Source of the DNA: Flavobacterium chryseum
GTDB taxonomy: Bacteria > Bacteroidota > Bacteroidia > Flavobacteriales > Flavobacteriaceae
Length of the DNA stretch: 64,000 nt
NCBI RefSeq assembly: GCF_004362015.1
Contig: NZ_SNWW01000001.1
Coordinates: 731,288 to 795,287 of the forward strand
Direction of reading: 5' to 3'
The translations under genes and the position numbers were made by a program. The notes beneath the pieces were generated by a model. The model made no database searches, was not told the DNA's origin, and was given only the letters and a program-made list of their open reading frames with translations. Shown piece by piece: positions 8,860 to 17,025 of this stretch (the stretch's first letter is position 1; each line of letters begins with the position of its first letter).

Positions 8860-9627
8860 ATGAAAATAGCACTTATACAATCAGATCTTTATTGGGAAGA
8901 CGCTTCCAAAAACAGAAATAACTTCGAATCAAAGATAAATCAAATCGATTCAGAAGTTAATTTGATTGTACTTCCTGAAATGTTTTCGACCGGATTTACA
9001 ATGAATGCTGTTGCAGTGGCAGAAACAATGCAAGGAGAAACGGTTCTTTGGCTACAGTCATTGGCAAAACAGAGAAATTGCGCGATTACCGGAAGTTTGA
9101 TTATCAAAGGAAATAATCAATATTATAATAGAATGCTATTTGTTTTTCCGTCAGGAGAAATTGAATATTATAATAAACGCCATTTGTTTACATTGGCAGG
9201 CGAAGATAAAACCTATACTAGTGGAACTGAAAAAGTAATTGTGGATTATTTAGGCTGGAAGATTTGTCTGCAAATTTGTTATGATTTGAGGTTTCCTGTT
9301 TTTGCGAGAAATGTCGAAAATTACGATTTACTAATATATGTTGCCAATTGGCCAAAAGTCCGCACCAATGCCTGGGATATTTTGCTAAAAGCACGCGCCG
9401 TAGAAAACCTGAGTTATGTTGTTGGCGTAAACCGATTAGGAATTGACGCTAACAATTATGAACACATAGGGCATTCGCAGGTAATTGATTTTTTAGGCAA
9501 TACTATTCTGGAGCCACAAGAAACCGAAGACGTTTTTGTGGTTGAATTAGATAAAAATATAATGTTGGAAACACGCAAAAAACTTGACTTTTTGAGTGAT
9601 AAAGATGCTTTCGAAATTAAAATCTAG
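8860..9627 (+). CDS. Omega-amidase (YafV/Nit2-type carbon-nitrogen hydrolase)
   Basis: A 255-residue nitrilase-superfamily enzyme. The catalytic triad is visible: Glu40 in VLPEMFSTGF, Lys106 in YYNKRHLF and Cys140 in LQICYDLRFP. Motifs GEDKTYTSG and NWPKVRTNAWDILLKARA are typical of omega-amidases, which hydrolyse alpha-ketoglutaramate or alpha-ketosuccinamate and so close the methionine-salvage transamination. It lies 24 bp after the DeoR gene. Its 3' end overlaps the convergent lipoprotein gene by 4 bp. Confidence 0.9.
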   Translation: MKIALIQSDLYWEDASKNRNNFESKINQIDSEVNLIVLPEMFSTGFTMNAVAVAETMQGETVLWLQSLAKQRNCAITGSLIIKGNNQYYNRMLFVFPSGEIEYYNKRHLFTLAGEDKTYTSGTEKVIVDYLGWKICLQICYDLRFPVFARNVENYDLLIYVANWPKVRTNAWDILLKARAVENLSYVVGVNRLGIDANNYEHIGHSQVIDFLGNTILEPQETEDVFVVELDKNIMLETRKKLDFLSDKDAFEIKI

Positions 9628-11312
9628 AAAGCTTTTCTGTTCTTCTCCTCTTGTTTTTTCTTTTTATTTATTTCCTTTTTTTCCAATTCAGGATTATAAG
9701 GAATGCTTAAATCGATACTTTCGTCTACATCCCAATTCGTTCGCACATCGATTTCTTTTTGATAATAAAACACTTCTTCAGCATAAGTTTTACTTAAGAA
9801 ATTACCAGAGTCAAAGACCTTGTTTTTATTATCGTCATATGTTATTCTTAAAGTAAATGATTCAGGCTGCAATAAATCGAATTGAAGTTTAGTCTTGCCT
9901 TCAGAATAGTCGCTGGCAAGTACTACATCTCCTTTTTTATTGGTTATTTCCGCAATTATCGGGAAACGTTTTACATTCTTCAAATTCAATATTAAATTCC
10001 CGTAATCTTCAAATTCCTTAGTACTTAATTTAAAAGATAAAGTGTCGTTAGCCTTGTCGTAGAAATCAGTCAGAGCGCCCGGAAGAAACGTGAAATTGTA
10101 TTTCTGCAAAGGCTCTTTCTTAAAATCAATATATAATTTCTGTTCAAATTCATCATATTCTGTAGTAAAATCTACCGCAGTCGAATCTTTATTTATCAAC
10201 TTGATTTTTGATTTGTCAAATTTCACCAAAGGCGTTGCCGTTTCTAAAGTAAATCGGTCTCTAAAATGAATAACGCCGTTTTGTAACGCTATAATGTTTA
10301 AAGTGTCTTTTTTCTGGTCTTTTATTCTAAATGTAAACTTTTTATCATAACCTTCTTTGCTAACTTCAAGCGACAAAGAATCTGCTTTTAAAGGCTTATA
10401 CCAAACCTGCAAAGAATCTTTTTTAGGAAATTGAGTTACAATAGTTTCCAGTATTTCAGTGTTGTTTTTAAGAACAATTTTTGGTTTAGAAAGTTTAAAA
10501 TTCTGTTTTCCTTCGTACGGAAGCAATAATCTGTTTCCTGAAGCCTGAATAGGTTTAAAGGCTTTAAGGGGTAATACTTCTTTAAATAATTCCAATTCAA
10601 AAAGCGTATCGTTTGGCACCGTGATAAAATGTTTAAGGAAACCAATTTTATCATCTTTCGGGTTAAATTTATTGTTTCCTCCCTTATCTTTCATCGCCAC
10701 TAAAAGATACTTTCCCGCTTTTAAATTTTCTAATTTAAAAGTTCTTAAACTATCCAAAGTGTTAGTTACATATCTTGGAAAATCTTTATAAACAACAGAA
10801 TCTTTGTATTTGTCATTCACTTCATACAACATCACCGAAACAAAATTATCAACCGTTTTTTCATAAGAATCCTTAATAATGCCGCCAATAGAAAGCGAAT
10901 CGATATAAGGTCCCGTTGAAAAAATATATTTAAACTGATTCATCGCATTTCCTTCATTATTGTCGGTAATACTTTGTCCAAAATTAAAACTGTAAGTCGT
11001 GTTAGGTTGTAAAGTATCCTTAATTTTTATGGTGATAACTTTACTCACATTGGTTGGAGTAATGAGCGGCTCATGTTTCATTGGAGGTGAAATAATAAGC
11101 TGTTTGTTCAGGTTTTTAAGCTTAACATATTCATCAAAATTTAAAATAATTTGATCTCCTTTAAAGTCAGTACTGAAGTTTTTAGGCGAACTCGATTCTA
11201 AAACCGGAGCAAGCGTATCTTTCAATCCGCCAGTTATACTGCCTCGTTTGGCGCAGCTCATCATTAAGAAAACTAAAAAGAATGAAATATATTTTAAGTT
11301 GTTTTTCAACAT
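9624..11312 (-). CDS. Ig-like (SbsA/Big_5) domain lipoprotein
   Basis: A 562-residue secreted lipoprotein starting MLKNNLKYISFFLVFLMMSC, with the lipobox Cys at 20. An ATG 24 bp upstream would give a worse signal peptide. Residues about 35-130 (ILNFDEYVKLKN, LQPNTTYSFNFGQSI, FKYIFSTG) match the SbsA-type Ig-like domain common in Bacteroidota outer-surface proteins. The rest is repetitive beta-sandwich-like sequence with several DTL and LSLEV strands. The tail is highly charged (KKEINKKKKQEEKNRK). It is probably exposed on the cell surface or tied to envelope structure. A specific function is not known. Confidence 0.82.
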   Translation of the reverse strand: MLKNNLKYISFFLVFLMMSCAKRGSITGGLKDTLAPVLESSSPKNFSTDFKGDQIILNFDEYVKLKNLNKQLIISPPMKHEPLITPTNVSKVITIKIKDTLQPNTTYSFNFGQSITDNNEGNAMNQFKYIFSTGPYIDSLSIGGIIKDSYEKTVDNFVSVMLYEVNDKYKDSVVYKDFPRYVTNTLDSLRTFKLENLKAGKYLLVAMKDKGGNNKFNPKDDKIGFLKHFITVPNDTLFELELFKEVLPLKAFKPIQASGNRLLLPYEGKQNFKLSKPKIVLKNNTEILETIVTQFPKKDSLQVWYKPLKADSLSLEVSKEGYDKKFTFRIKDQKKDTLNIIALQNGVIHFRDRFTLETATPLVKFDKSKIKLINKDSTAVDFTTEYDEFEQKLYIDFKKEPLQKYNFTFLPGALTDFYDKANDTLSFKLSTKEFEDYGNLILNLKNVKRFPIIAEITNKKGDVVLASDYSEGKTKLQFDLLQPESFTLRITYDDNKNKVFDSGNFLSKTYAEEVFYYQKEIDVRTNWDVDESIDLSIPYNPELEKKEINKKKKQEEKNRKAF

Positions 11313-11478
11313 AACGGTTTTTAAATTTGATTGCACAAAATAACGATTATATTTGCTTTAATCGAAATTTTTTATCTATTTATTGGGAATTACAGCTTTT
11401 GCTTTTTTATTGTTTTTTCTGGAGATGAATTCAGAAACGCTTCATTATTTCTTACATTTGAGTTCTTATTTAATTTGA

Positions 11479-12489
11479 TTGGTTTTGAAAAAGAATATCC
11501 TAGTTGCTTTTGTGTTTTTATTACTTGTTTCCTGTAGCAAAACAAAAGAGCCAATTGTATCTTTTTATTACTGGAAAACCATTTTCAAGTTATCTCATAC
11601 CGAGAAAGAAGTTTTGAAAGACAATAACGTAACAAAGCTTTATATTCGGTATTTTGATATTGGTCTGCATCCAAAAACGGAAGAACCTATTCCGATAAGT
11701 CCAATACATTTTCAGGAAAACATGAAGGATTTTGAAATTGTTCCGGTAATCTTCATCAAAAACAAAGTCATGTTGCAAGCAAACCTTGATATTAAGGATT
11801 TAGCTCAGAAAACGATTCGTTTAGTAGAAGAAATCAATACTAAAAATAAAATTGTTTCCACTGAAATTCAAATTGATTGCGATTGGACATTGGCTAGCAA
11901 AGGGAATTATTTGAAGTTTATTGAACAATTTAAAAAACTCTCGCATAAGAAACTCTCAGCAACAATTAGATTGCATCAGGTAAAATATTTCAAAAAGACC
12001 AAAATTCCGAATGTAGATTCTGGCGTTTTAATGTATTATAATATGGGATCTATCGCTCCGGATTCTCTAAATTCAATTTACAGTCAAAAGATTGCCTACA
12101 ACTATCTTAAAAGTTTAAAAAAATATCCGTTGCATCTGGATGTCGCTTTACCCATATATTCCTGGGGAATTCATATCAGAAATCAGAAAGTGATAGCTTT
12201 ACGTTCGAAACTGAATGTAGAGGAACTTAAAAAAGATAAAAACTTCAAACAAATTAGTTCAGTCTTTTTTAAAGCCGGACAATCTAATTACAAAAACGGA
12301 GTTTTTTATGAAGAAAACGATTTGCTTAAAATTGAAGCAATTTCTTCAGAAGATTTAAAAGAAATGGCGCAGGATTTGGATGAAAATTTAGCTCAGACGC
12401 CAAATGAAATTATTTTTTACGATTTAGACGAATTCAATATTAAATACCATGAAAAGAATATTTTTAAACAAGTTGTTTCTTATTTCTAG
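11479..12489 (+). CDS. Hypothetical lipoprotein, possibly glycoside-hydrolase-like fold
   Basis: A 336-residue protein with a lipoprotein signal peptide (ILVAFVFLLLVSCSKTKEP). Translation must use TTG (11479 or 11485), since no ATG precedes the signal peptide in frame. The body alternates strands and helices (LYIRYFDIGLH, TEIQIDCDWTLASKGNYLKFIEQ, LHLDVALPIYSWG), reminiscent of a TIM barrel, but I see no confident catalytic pair. The 3' end overlaps the following 784-residue gene by 41 bp, so the two are probably co-translated and functionally linked. Confidence 0.7.
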   Translation: MVLKKNILVAFVFLLLVSCSKTKEPIVSFYYWKTIFKLSHTEKEVLKDNNVTKLYIRYFDIGLHPKTEEPIPISPIHFQENMKDFEIVPVIFIKNKVMLQANLDIKDLAQKTIRLVEEINTKNKIVSTEIQIDCDWTLASKGNYLKFIEQFKKLSHKKLSATIRLHQVKYFKKTKIPNVDSGVLMYYNMGSIAPDSLNSIYSQKIAYNYLKSLKKYPLHLDVALPIYSWGIHIRNQKVIALRSKLNVEELKKDKNFKQISSVFFKAGQSNYKNGVFYEENDLLKIEAISSEDLKEMAQDLDENLAQTPNEIIFYDLDEFNIKYHEKNIFKQVVSYF

Positions 12490-14803
12490 CGCTTCTCTGC
12501 TTTTTGTTTATGGCGTAATTTATGCCTGCGCTGGCGGAGACGACTGGGATTTTTTTAGTTACAATTCTAATTTCACCCCAGAAACATTTACAGATAAATC
12601 GTATTCACCACTTTTTTTGTCAGGAGATATTTTTTACGGAATAGGCTTTGATACACAACATAATTCCAGATTTAATGATAAAATTAAATCAGACTGGAAC
12701 ACGTATTTAAAAACCAAAGTTGATACAGCAACGGTGAGTTATTTTTTAATTGGAGATTTAACGCCACAATATTCCAGCGAAAGTAAAATCTCGAAAAATA
12801 AAACGGAGATTACACAGCTTCACGTTTATTTAAAAACCAAAAAAGAAAATCAGACTTCTTTAAAATGGGGTAAAAAATTGAATTTGAAAGATGACAAAGT
12901 CAAGAGTTTTATCGAATTCCTGTATTTGGCACAAAAAGTAGAAACAGTTTCTATTGGAGAAGATTATTGGAGTTACGATCCGGTCGTAGCAAAAACGTTG
13001 AAAGATTTCAAAATGATTCAATCTATAGAAAATGTTTATAATACAACTCCGGACGCATTCTTAAAAAATAGATATTGGTTTCTTACCCTGAAAGCTTATT
13101 TTTATAGTACCAATAAACAAAAAGCGATTGATTTTTTTAATAAAACAGAGCAATCAGTTCCCAAAAACGTATTGTATTACAGAGGGCTTGCTTATATAGC
13201 AGGAGTAAAATACAAGCAGAAAAAATATGCTGAATCAAATTGCCTGTACGCACAAGTATTTGATAAATGCCCGGAAATGAGAATTGTTACGGCATATAGT
13301 TTTCATCCCCAGAATGACGCGGACTGGAACAAGTCGTTGTTTTTGGCTAAAAATAATACTGAAAAAGCAGCACTTTGGGCAATTCGCGGATTTTACAAAG
13401 ATGAAAAGCAAGCAATCGAAAAAATTTACGGATTAGATCCCAAAAGCGAACACTTGAATTATTTGTTAACCCGATTGGTAAACAGTCAGGAACAAAGTAT
13501 AAATAATTCATTTGAAGAAAGCGGTAAAGACAATCTGCCGTCAAAAAAGCAAACAGTTGCTGAAAATAAAGAATTTAATAAGACTAAAATTGATCAAAAG
13601 GCTTTTGATTTAGTGGCTAAGATCGCTTTGGCAGGAAATACCAATAAACCTTATTTATGGGATATTTCGATAGGATATCTGCAAACTTTAAAAGGTGATT
13701 TTGCTGCTGCAGAAAGTAATTATGATAAAGCTGAGAAATCAATGCCTAAAACAGAGTTGGCAAAATATCAGTTAAGATTACTTCGGTTTGTAAATAACAT
13801 GAGTAAGATTGATCAGCTTACAGATAAAAACGAAAAAACAATTTTAGCCGATTTGAATTGGTTGTATCAGGAACTTCCAAAAACGTATAAAGGTGAAACT
13901 TTTCGTTATCAAAATGCTGCTCAATGGAGTAAAAACTATTTAGCCACACTTTACAGAGCGAAAGCAAATCCGGTTATGGCGGAGTTATTTGGTGATACGC
14001 CAAACAATTATTGGGGTTCTGGAAATTCATTTTATGACAATGAAAAGAATTTGCTCGATATGAAAGCATTTTTAGCAAAATCAGATAAAACAGAAATCGA
14101 AAAAATTGCATCTGGAATTTATAATTTAAAACTAAAAGACATTAGTAATTTTCAGGCGATTCAGGCAACATTCAAAAACAAAATTCCCGAAGCAATTGCT
14201 TACATGAAAGAAACAGATTCAGTGCAACATTATCAATTTCTTGGAAATCCGTTTAATGGTAATATAAAAGATTGCCACGATTGTGAACATGCTGCGTATC
14301 AGAAAAAGAAATATTCTCAGATAGAGTTTCTAACTACAATAAAAGAAATGCAGGATAAACTGGCTCAAAAAGAAGATGTTTATACCAATAGTTTATTACT
14401 TGGAAATGCATTTTATAACATTACACATTTTGGAAATGGCAGAACTTTTTATGAAATCAACATTGTAGGCTACGGATCGAGTCCATATTCATTTAGAGAT
14501 CCAATGAAAAAAATGATTACCAATTGCGATGTACCTAAAATGTATTATCAAAAAGCTTTTGAAGCCGCAACGACAAAAGAACAAAAAGCTAAATGTATTT
14601 ATCTGCTGGCAAAATGTGAACGTAATGCATATTACAATACCAAATATAATGGAGTGAACAGCTGGTGGGAAATTCAGGATGATAAAGTTAATTTTATTGC
14701 CTGGAACGGATTTAAAGCTTTAAAAAAGGATTATTCAGACACTAAATATTATCAGGATGTAATTGCAGAATGCGGATATTTTAATACTTATGTAAATCAA
14801 TAA
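12449..14803 (+). CDS. Large secreted hypothetical protein with TPR-like helical repeats
   Basis: A 784-residue protein with an N-terminal signal sequence (FLISSASLLFVYGVIYACAGG). The middle part is helical with TPR-like packing (for example YYRGLAYIAGVKYKQKKYAE and DISIGYLQTLKGDFAAAESN). The C-terminal part contains a CHDCEH motif near residue 610, a possible metal site, and further TPR-like stretches (KMYYQKAFEAATTKEQKAKC). It overlaps the preceding lipoprotein gene by 41 bp, so they probably form a translationally coupled pair. The family is not recognised. Confidence 0.72.
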   Translation: MKRIFLNKLFLISSASLLFVYGVIYACAGGDDWDFFSYNSNFTPETFTDKSYSPLFLSGDIFYGIGFDTQHNSRFNDKIKSDWNTYLKTKVDTATVSYFLIGDLTPQYSSESKISKNKTEITQLHVYLKTKKENQTSLKWGKKLNLKDDKVKSFIEFLYLAQKVETVSIGEDYWSYDPVVAKTLKDFKMIQSIENVYNTTPDAFLKNRYWFLTLKAYFYSTNKQKAIDFFNKTEQSVPKNVLYYRGLAYIAGVKYKQKKYAESNCLYAQVFDKCPEMRIVTAYSFHPQNDADWNKSLFLAKNNTEKAALWAIRGFYKDEKQAIEKIYGLDPKSEHLNYLLTRLVNSQEQSINNSFEESGKDNLPSKKQTVAENKEFNKTKIDQKAFDLVAKIALAGNTNKPYLWDISIGYLQTLKGDFAAAESNYDKAEKSMPKTELAKYQLRLLRFVNNMSKIDQLTDKNEKTILADLNWLYQELPKTYKGETFRYQNAAQWSKNYLATLYRAKANPVMAELFGDTPNNYWGSGNSFYDNEKNLLDMKAFLAKSDKTEIEKIASGIYNLKLKDISNFQAIQATFKNKIPEAIAYMKETDSVQHYQFLGNPFNGNIKDCHDCEHAAYQKKKYSQIEFLTTIKEMQDKLAQKEDVYTNSLLLGNAFYNITHFGNGRTFYEINIVGYGSSPYSFRDPMKKMITNCDVPKMYYQKAFEAATTKEQKAKCIYLLAKCERNAYYNTKYNGVNSWWEIQDDKVNFIAWNGFKALKKDYSDTKYYQDVIAECGYFNTYVNQ

Positions 14804-14824
14804 TTCTTTTAATTAAAAATAGAA

Positions 14825-15229
14825 ATGGTAAATAAAATTGAACATATCGGAATTGCCGTAAAAAACATGGATGATGCTAATGTTTTGTTTGAGAAATTAT
14901 TGGGAGTTTCCTCGTATAAATCTGAAACAGTAGAAAGCGAAGGCGTAATAACATCATTTTTTCAGACAGGAGTAAATAAGATAGAACTTTTGATGGCAAC
15001 CAATCCTGAAAGTCCAATTGCAAAGTTTTTGGAAAAAAAAGGAGAAGGAATTCACCATATTGCTTTTGACGTTGAAGATATCGTTGCTGAAATTGAGCGT
15101 TTAAAAAACGAAGGTTTTGTATTAATTAATGAAGTTCCTAAAAAAGGTGCCGATAATAAATTAGTTGCTTTTTTACATCCAAAAAATACAAATGGTGTTT
15201 TGGTAGAGCTTTGTCAGGAAATTAAATAA
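14825..15229 (+). CDS. mce: Methylmalonyl-CoA epimerase
   Basis: A 134-residue VOC-fold enzyme that interconverts the (R) and (S) epimers of methylmalonyl-CoA in propionate metabolism. Metal-ligand candidates are visible: His7 in KIEHIGIAV, His77/78 in GIHHIAFDV and Glu128 in VLVELCQ. KGADNKLVAFLHPK is also typical. Length and motif spacing match the family. It stands alone just upstream of the tRNA gene that hosts the mobile element. Confidence 0.93.
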   Translation: MVNKIEHIGIAVKNMDDANVLFEKLLGVSSYKSETVESEGVITSFFQTGVNKIELLMATNPESPIAKFLEKKGEGIHHIAFDVEDIVAEIERLKNEGFVLINEVPKKGADNKLVAFLHPKNTNGVLVELCQEIK

Positions 15230-15333
15230 AAAAATCCTGAATTGACTTTTGAAATAAGGTATTGAAAATCAATTAAGTTTTTAAAATTCGCTGATGCTGT
15301 TTGAAATAAAATATAAATCATGTCCCGAAATAT

Positions 15334-15364
15334 TTGGAGTGAATGAAAAATAGTAGTAATATTG
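15334..15364 (+). promoter_or_regulatory. Promoter of the tRNA gene
   Basis: TTG (15334-15336), 20 bp, then TAATATTG (15357-15364), one mismatch from TAnnTTTG. The tRNA starts 13 bp further on. Confidence 0.55.
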
Positions 15365-15376
15365 CATCCTCAAACC

Positions 15377-15450
15377 GGTCCTATAGCTCAGCTGGTTAGA
15401 GCACCTGACTCATAATCAGGTGGTCCCTGGTTCGAGCCCAGGTGGGACCA
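15377..15450 (+). tRNA. tRNA with CAU anticodon, probably tRNA-Ile2 (lysidine type); otherwise tRNA-Met
   Basis: A complete 74-nt cloverleaf without encoded CCA: acceptor GGTCCTA/TGGGACC, discriminator A, D-arm with GCTGGTTAGAGC, anticodon stem CCTGA/TCAGG with CAT at 15411-15413, and T-arm CCTGGTTCGAGCCCAGG. C4-G69 and C5-G68 are present. In E. coli these pairs are recognition determinants for TilS, which converts CAU to a lysidine-modified isoleucine anticodon, so tRNA-Ile2 is favoured over elongator Met. The 3' half is duplicated at 28189-28235. The 3' end here was supplied by the inserted element. Confidence 0.9.
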
Positions 15451-15451
15451 C
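15405..15451 (+). repeat. attL: 47-bp direct repeat inside the tRNA gene
   Basis: Starts CTGACTCATAATCAGG and ends GGTGGGACCAC. Identity with 28189-28235 is exact over 47 bp and stops on both sides (C versus A before, T versus G after). It includes the anticodon and T arms, so insertion rebuilds the tRNA. Confidence 0.93.
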
Positions 15452-15461
15452 TAGTAAAATC

Positions 15462-15491
15462 AAGCCTTCGCAAATATGTGAAGGCTTTTTT
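15462..15491 (+). terminator. Terminator after the rebuilt tRNA, supplied by the element
   Basis: AAGCCTTC-GCAAATATGT-GAAGGCTT followed by TTTTGTTTT. The original chromosomal terminator of this tRNA seems to be the one now found after attR (28237-28270). Confidence 0.7.
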
Positions 15492-15500
15492 GTTTTAATC

Positions 15501-15520
15501 GACGAACATTTGACGAACAT
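15501..15520 (+). promoter_or_regulatory. Left-end integrase arm-site repeats
   Basis: GACGAACAT occurs at 15501 and 15512, 11 bp apart. The same GACGAACA pair with the same spacing occurs near the right end (28060 and 28071). This is the pattern of arm-type binding sites of tyrosine integrases. Confidence 0.6.
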
Positions 15521-15600
15521 TTTTAAAAAATGATGTAAAAAAAGACTTGCTTTATTTTTAATTAGTTTTGCTTATTTTTATCGAAGCTAACTAATTGAAC

Positions 15601-16419
15601 ATGGAAATTTATATCTACATCATAACGTTTGTGTTATTTTTTGCAAAGATTGGTTTTCCCGTGTTCTTACTTTTTAGATTATTTTTCATTGTCAAACCTC
15701 TTTTGATAAATTTATACGCTGAAGAAAAATTTACTTATTATATCGGAATTAATAAAAGTAGATTGATAATCTTGTGTTCACTTTTCCTGTTATCTTGTTT
15801 TTTAGGAATCGTCTTTGGAAATGAAATTTCGAAGAATTCAGATATTTATAATCAAACATTTTATACCTTTCTACTTGTTTTGATTCAATTCATTTTGCTT
15901 TATCTGTTTGAAATAAAAACTCCAGTACATATTTTAAAAATTTTAAATGAGTATATTCTAAACCCTAAAGAAATATTTAAAGAAAGGAAAGTAGTTTTTG
16001 AAGAAAGCAAAGCTATTTCGTCAATTCAAAATGGTGTCAGTTTTAAAGATGTGATAAATTTATCTAATGGAGATATTATTAAACAGATTGACTCAAGAGA
16101 ATTTGAATTGATTATAGAAAAACATAAGGATGTTTTTCAAGACCAATTTTCGATTGATAATCTTTATAAACTTTGTAATGGAATAAAAATAAAAGAAGGA
16201 TCAATTGCTATAAAAATTGACAACAAAAGAAATTCCAAACAGAATATAGTTGAAATATTAGCTTCACTTTTCAATATTCAGAAGAACTGGAATTCTCAAA
16301 TAAAAGATAGATCCAATACCAAAATCATTGATTTTCTGAATATGTTTATCATAATAAACCAAAAAGAGAAAATATTACACAGTAATGATTTTACCCGATT
16401 ATTTGAAAAATTAGACTAA
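15601..16419 (+). CDS. Hypothetical membrane protein of the mobile element
   Basis: A 272-residue protein with about three transmembrane helices in the first 110 residues (IITFVLFFAKIGFPVFLLF, LIILCSLFLLSCFLGIVFG, FYTFLLVLIQFILLYLF), then a soluble Lys/Glu/Ile-rich domain of about 160 residues. The ATG at 15601 is preferred over the TTG two codons upstream. It is the first gene of the element, directly after attL. I do not recognise the family. A role in entry exclusion, toxin immunity or regulation would be guesswork. Confidence 0.65.
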   Translation: MEIYIYIITFVLFFAKIGFPVFLLFRLFFIVKPLLINLYAEEKFTYYIGINKSRLIILCSLFLLSCFLGIVFGNEISKNSDIYNQTFYTFLLVLIQFILLYLFEIKTPVHILKILNEYILNPKEIFKERKVVFEESKAISSIQNGVSFKDVINLSNGDIIKQIDSREFELIIEKHKDVFQDQFSIDNLYKLCNGIKIKEGSIAIKIDNKRNSKQNIVEILASLFNIQKNWNSQIKDRSNTKIIDFLNMFIIINQKEKILHSNDFTRLFEKLD

Positions 16420-16480
16420 CCTAATTGTAAAATTTTATTACTGCAATCTGATTTTTCAAATAAAGTAAGTTATAATGATT

Positions 16481-16495
16481 TACCCTACTTGGGTA
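16481..16495. other. Small palindrome ahead of the HTH gene
   Basis: TACCC-TACTT-GGGTA, about 100 bp upstream of the HTH protein start. It is a possible operator for the element control protein. The evidence is weak because the arms are only 5 bp. Confidence 0.25.
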
Positions 16496-16596
16496 TTAAT
16501 CAGTATGGTTTATTTTAGATGTGTAAAATGTTTTTACACGATTTTTTACTTCATCAAACCTCTGTACACTTGTCTCTTAATTCAAAAAATAGAATC

Positions 16597-16932
16597 ATGG
16601 ACACAAGTAATTTTACTTCAAAAATTGATCGATTAGAATTGATCGTACAGGAACTAGCGAACAAACAAGATGCTTTTATTAAGAAAGCATTAATGAAATT
16701 ATCTTTAAATAGTAAAGATGTTTATTCCTCTGAAGAAGCTGCCGAGTTTTTATCGATTGAGGTCAAATACATTTATCAACTCACCCACCAACGAAAAATT
16801 AGATATTCCAAGAAAAAAGGTCAGAAGAAAATCTATTTTAGAAAAGAGGATCTTCTGGATTATTTAAACGGAGAAATCATAAATACTACCGAAGATCTTG
16901 AAAATAAAAATGCTGCTTTTTGGAAAAAATAA
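16597..16932 (+). CDS. Helix-turn-helix excisionase-family DNA-binding protein
   Basis: A 111-residue protein. The N-terminal half is a coiled-coil-like helix (SKIDRLELIVQELANKQDAF). The second half is a MerR/excisionase-type winged helix: VYSSEEAAEFLSIEVKYIYQ, HQRKIRYSKKKG and IYFRKEDLLDYLNG. These HTH_17 proteins are found in most Bacteroidota conjugative and mobilizable elements next to replication and mobilization genes, where they act as excision factors or regulators. The ATG at 16597 fits the family. The longer frame beginning at 16519 adds unrelated residues. Confidence 0.85.
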   Translation: MDTSNFTSKIDRLELIVQELANKQDAFIKKALMKLSLNSKDVYSSEEAAEFLSIEVKYIYQLTHQRKIRYSKKKGQKKIYFRKEDLLDYLNGEIINTTEDLENKNAAFWKK

Positions 16933-17025
16933 TGCGTTTAACTCTCACAAATAAAACGCATAAAAATTTGTTGTCTTTTAATCAAATCCTTACGACAAAA
17001 CTGGAAGGATTGTAATTTGAATCTT

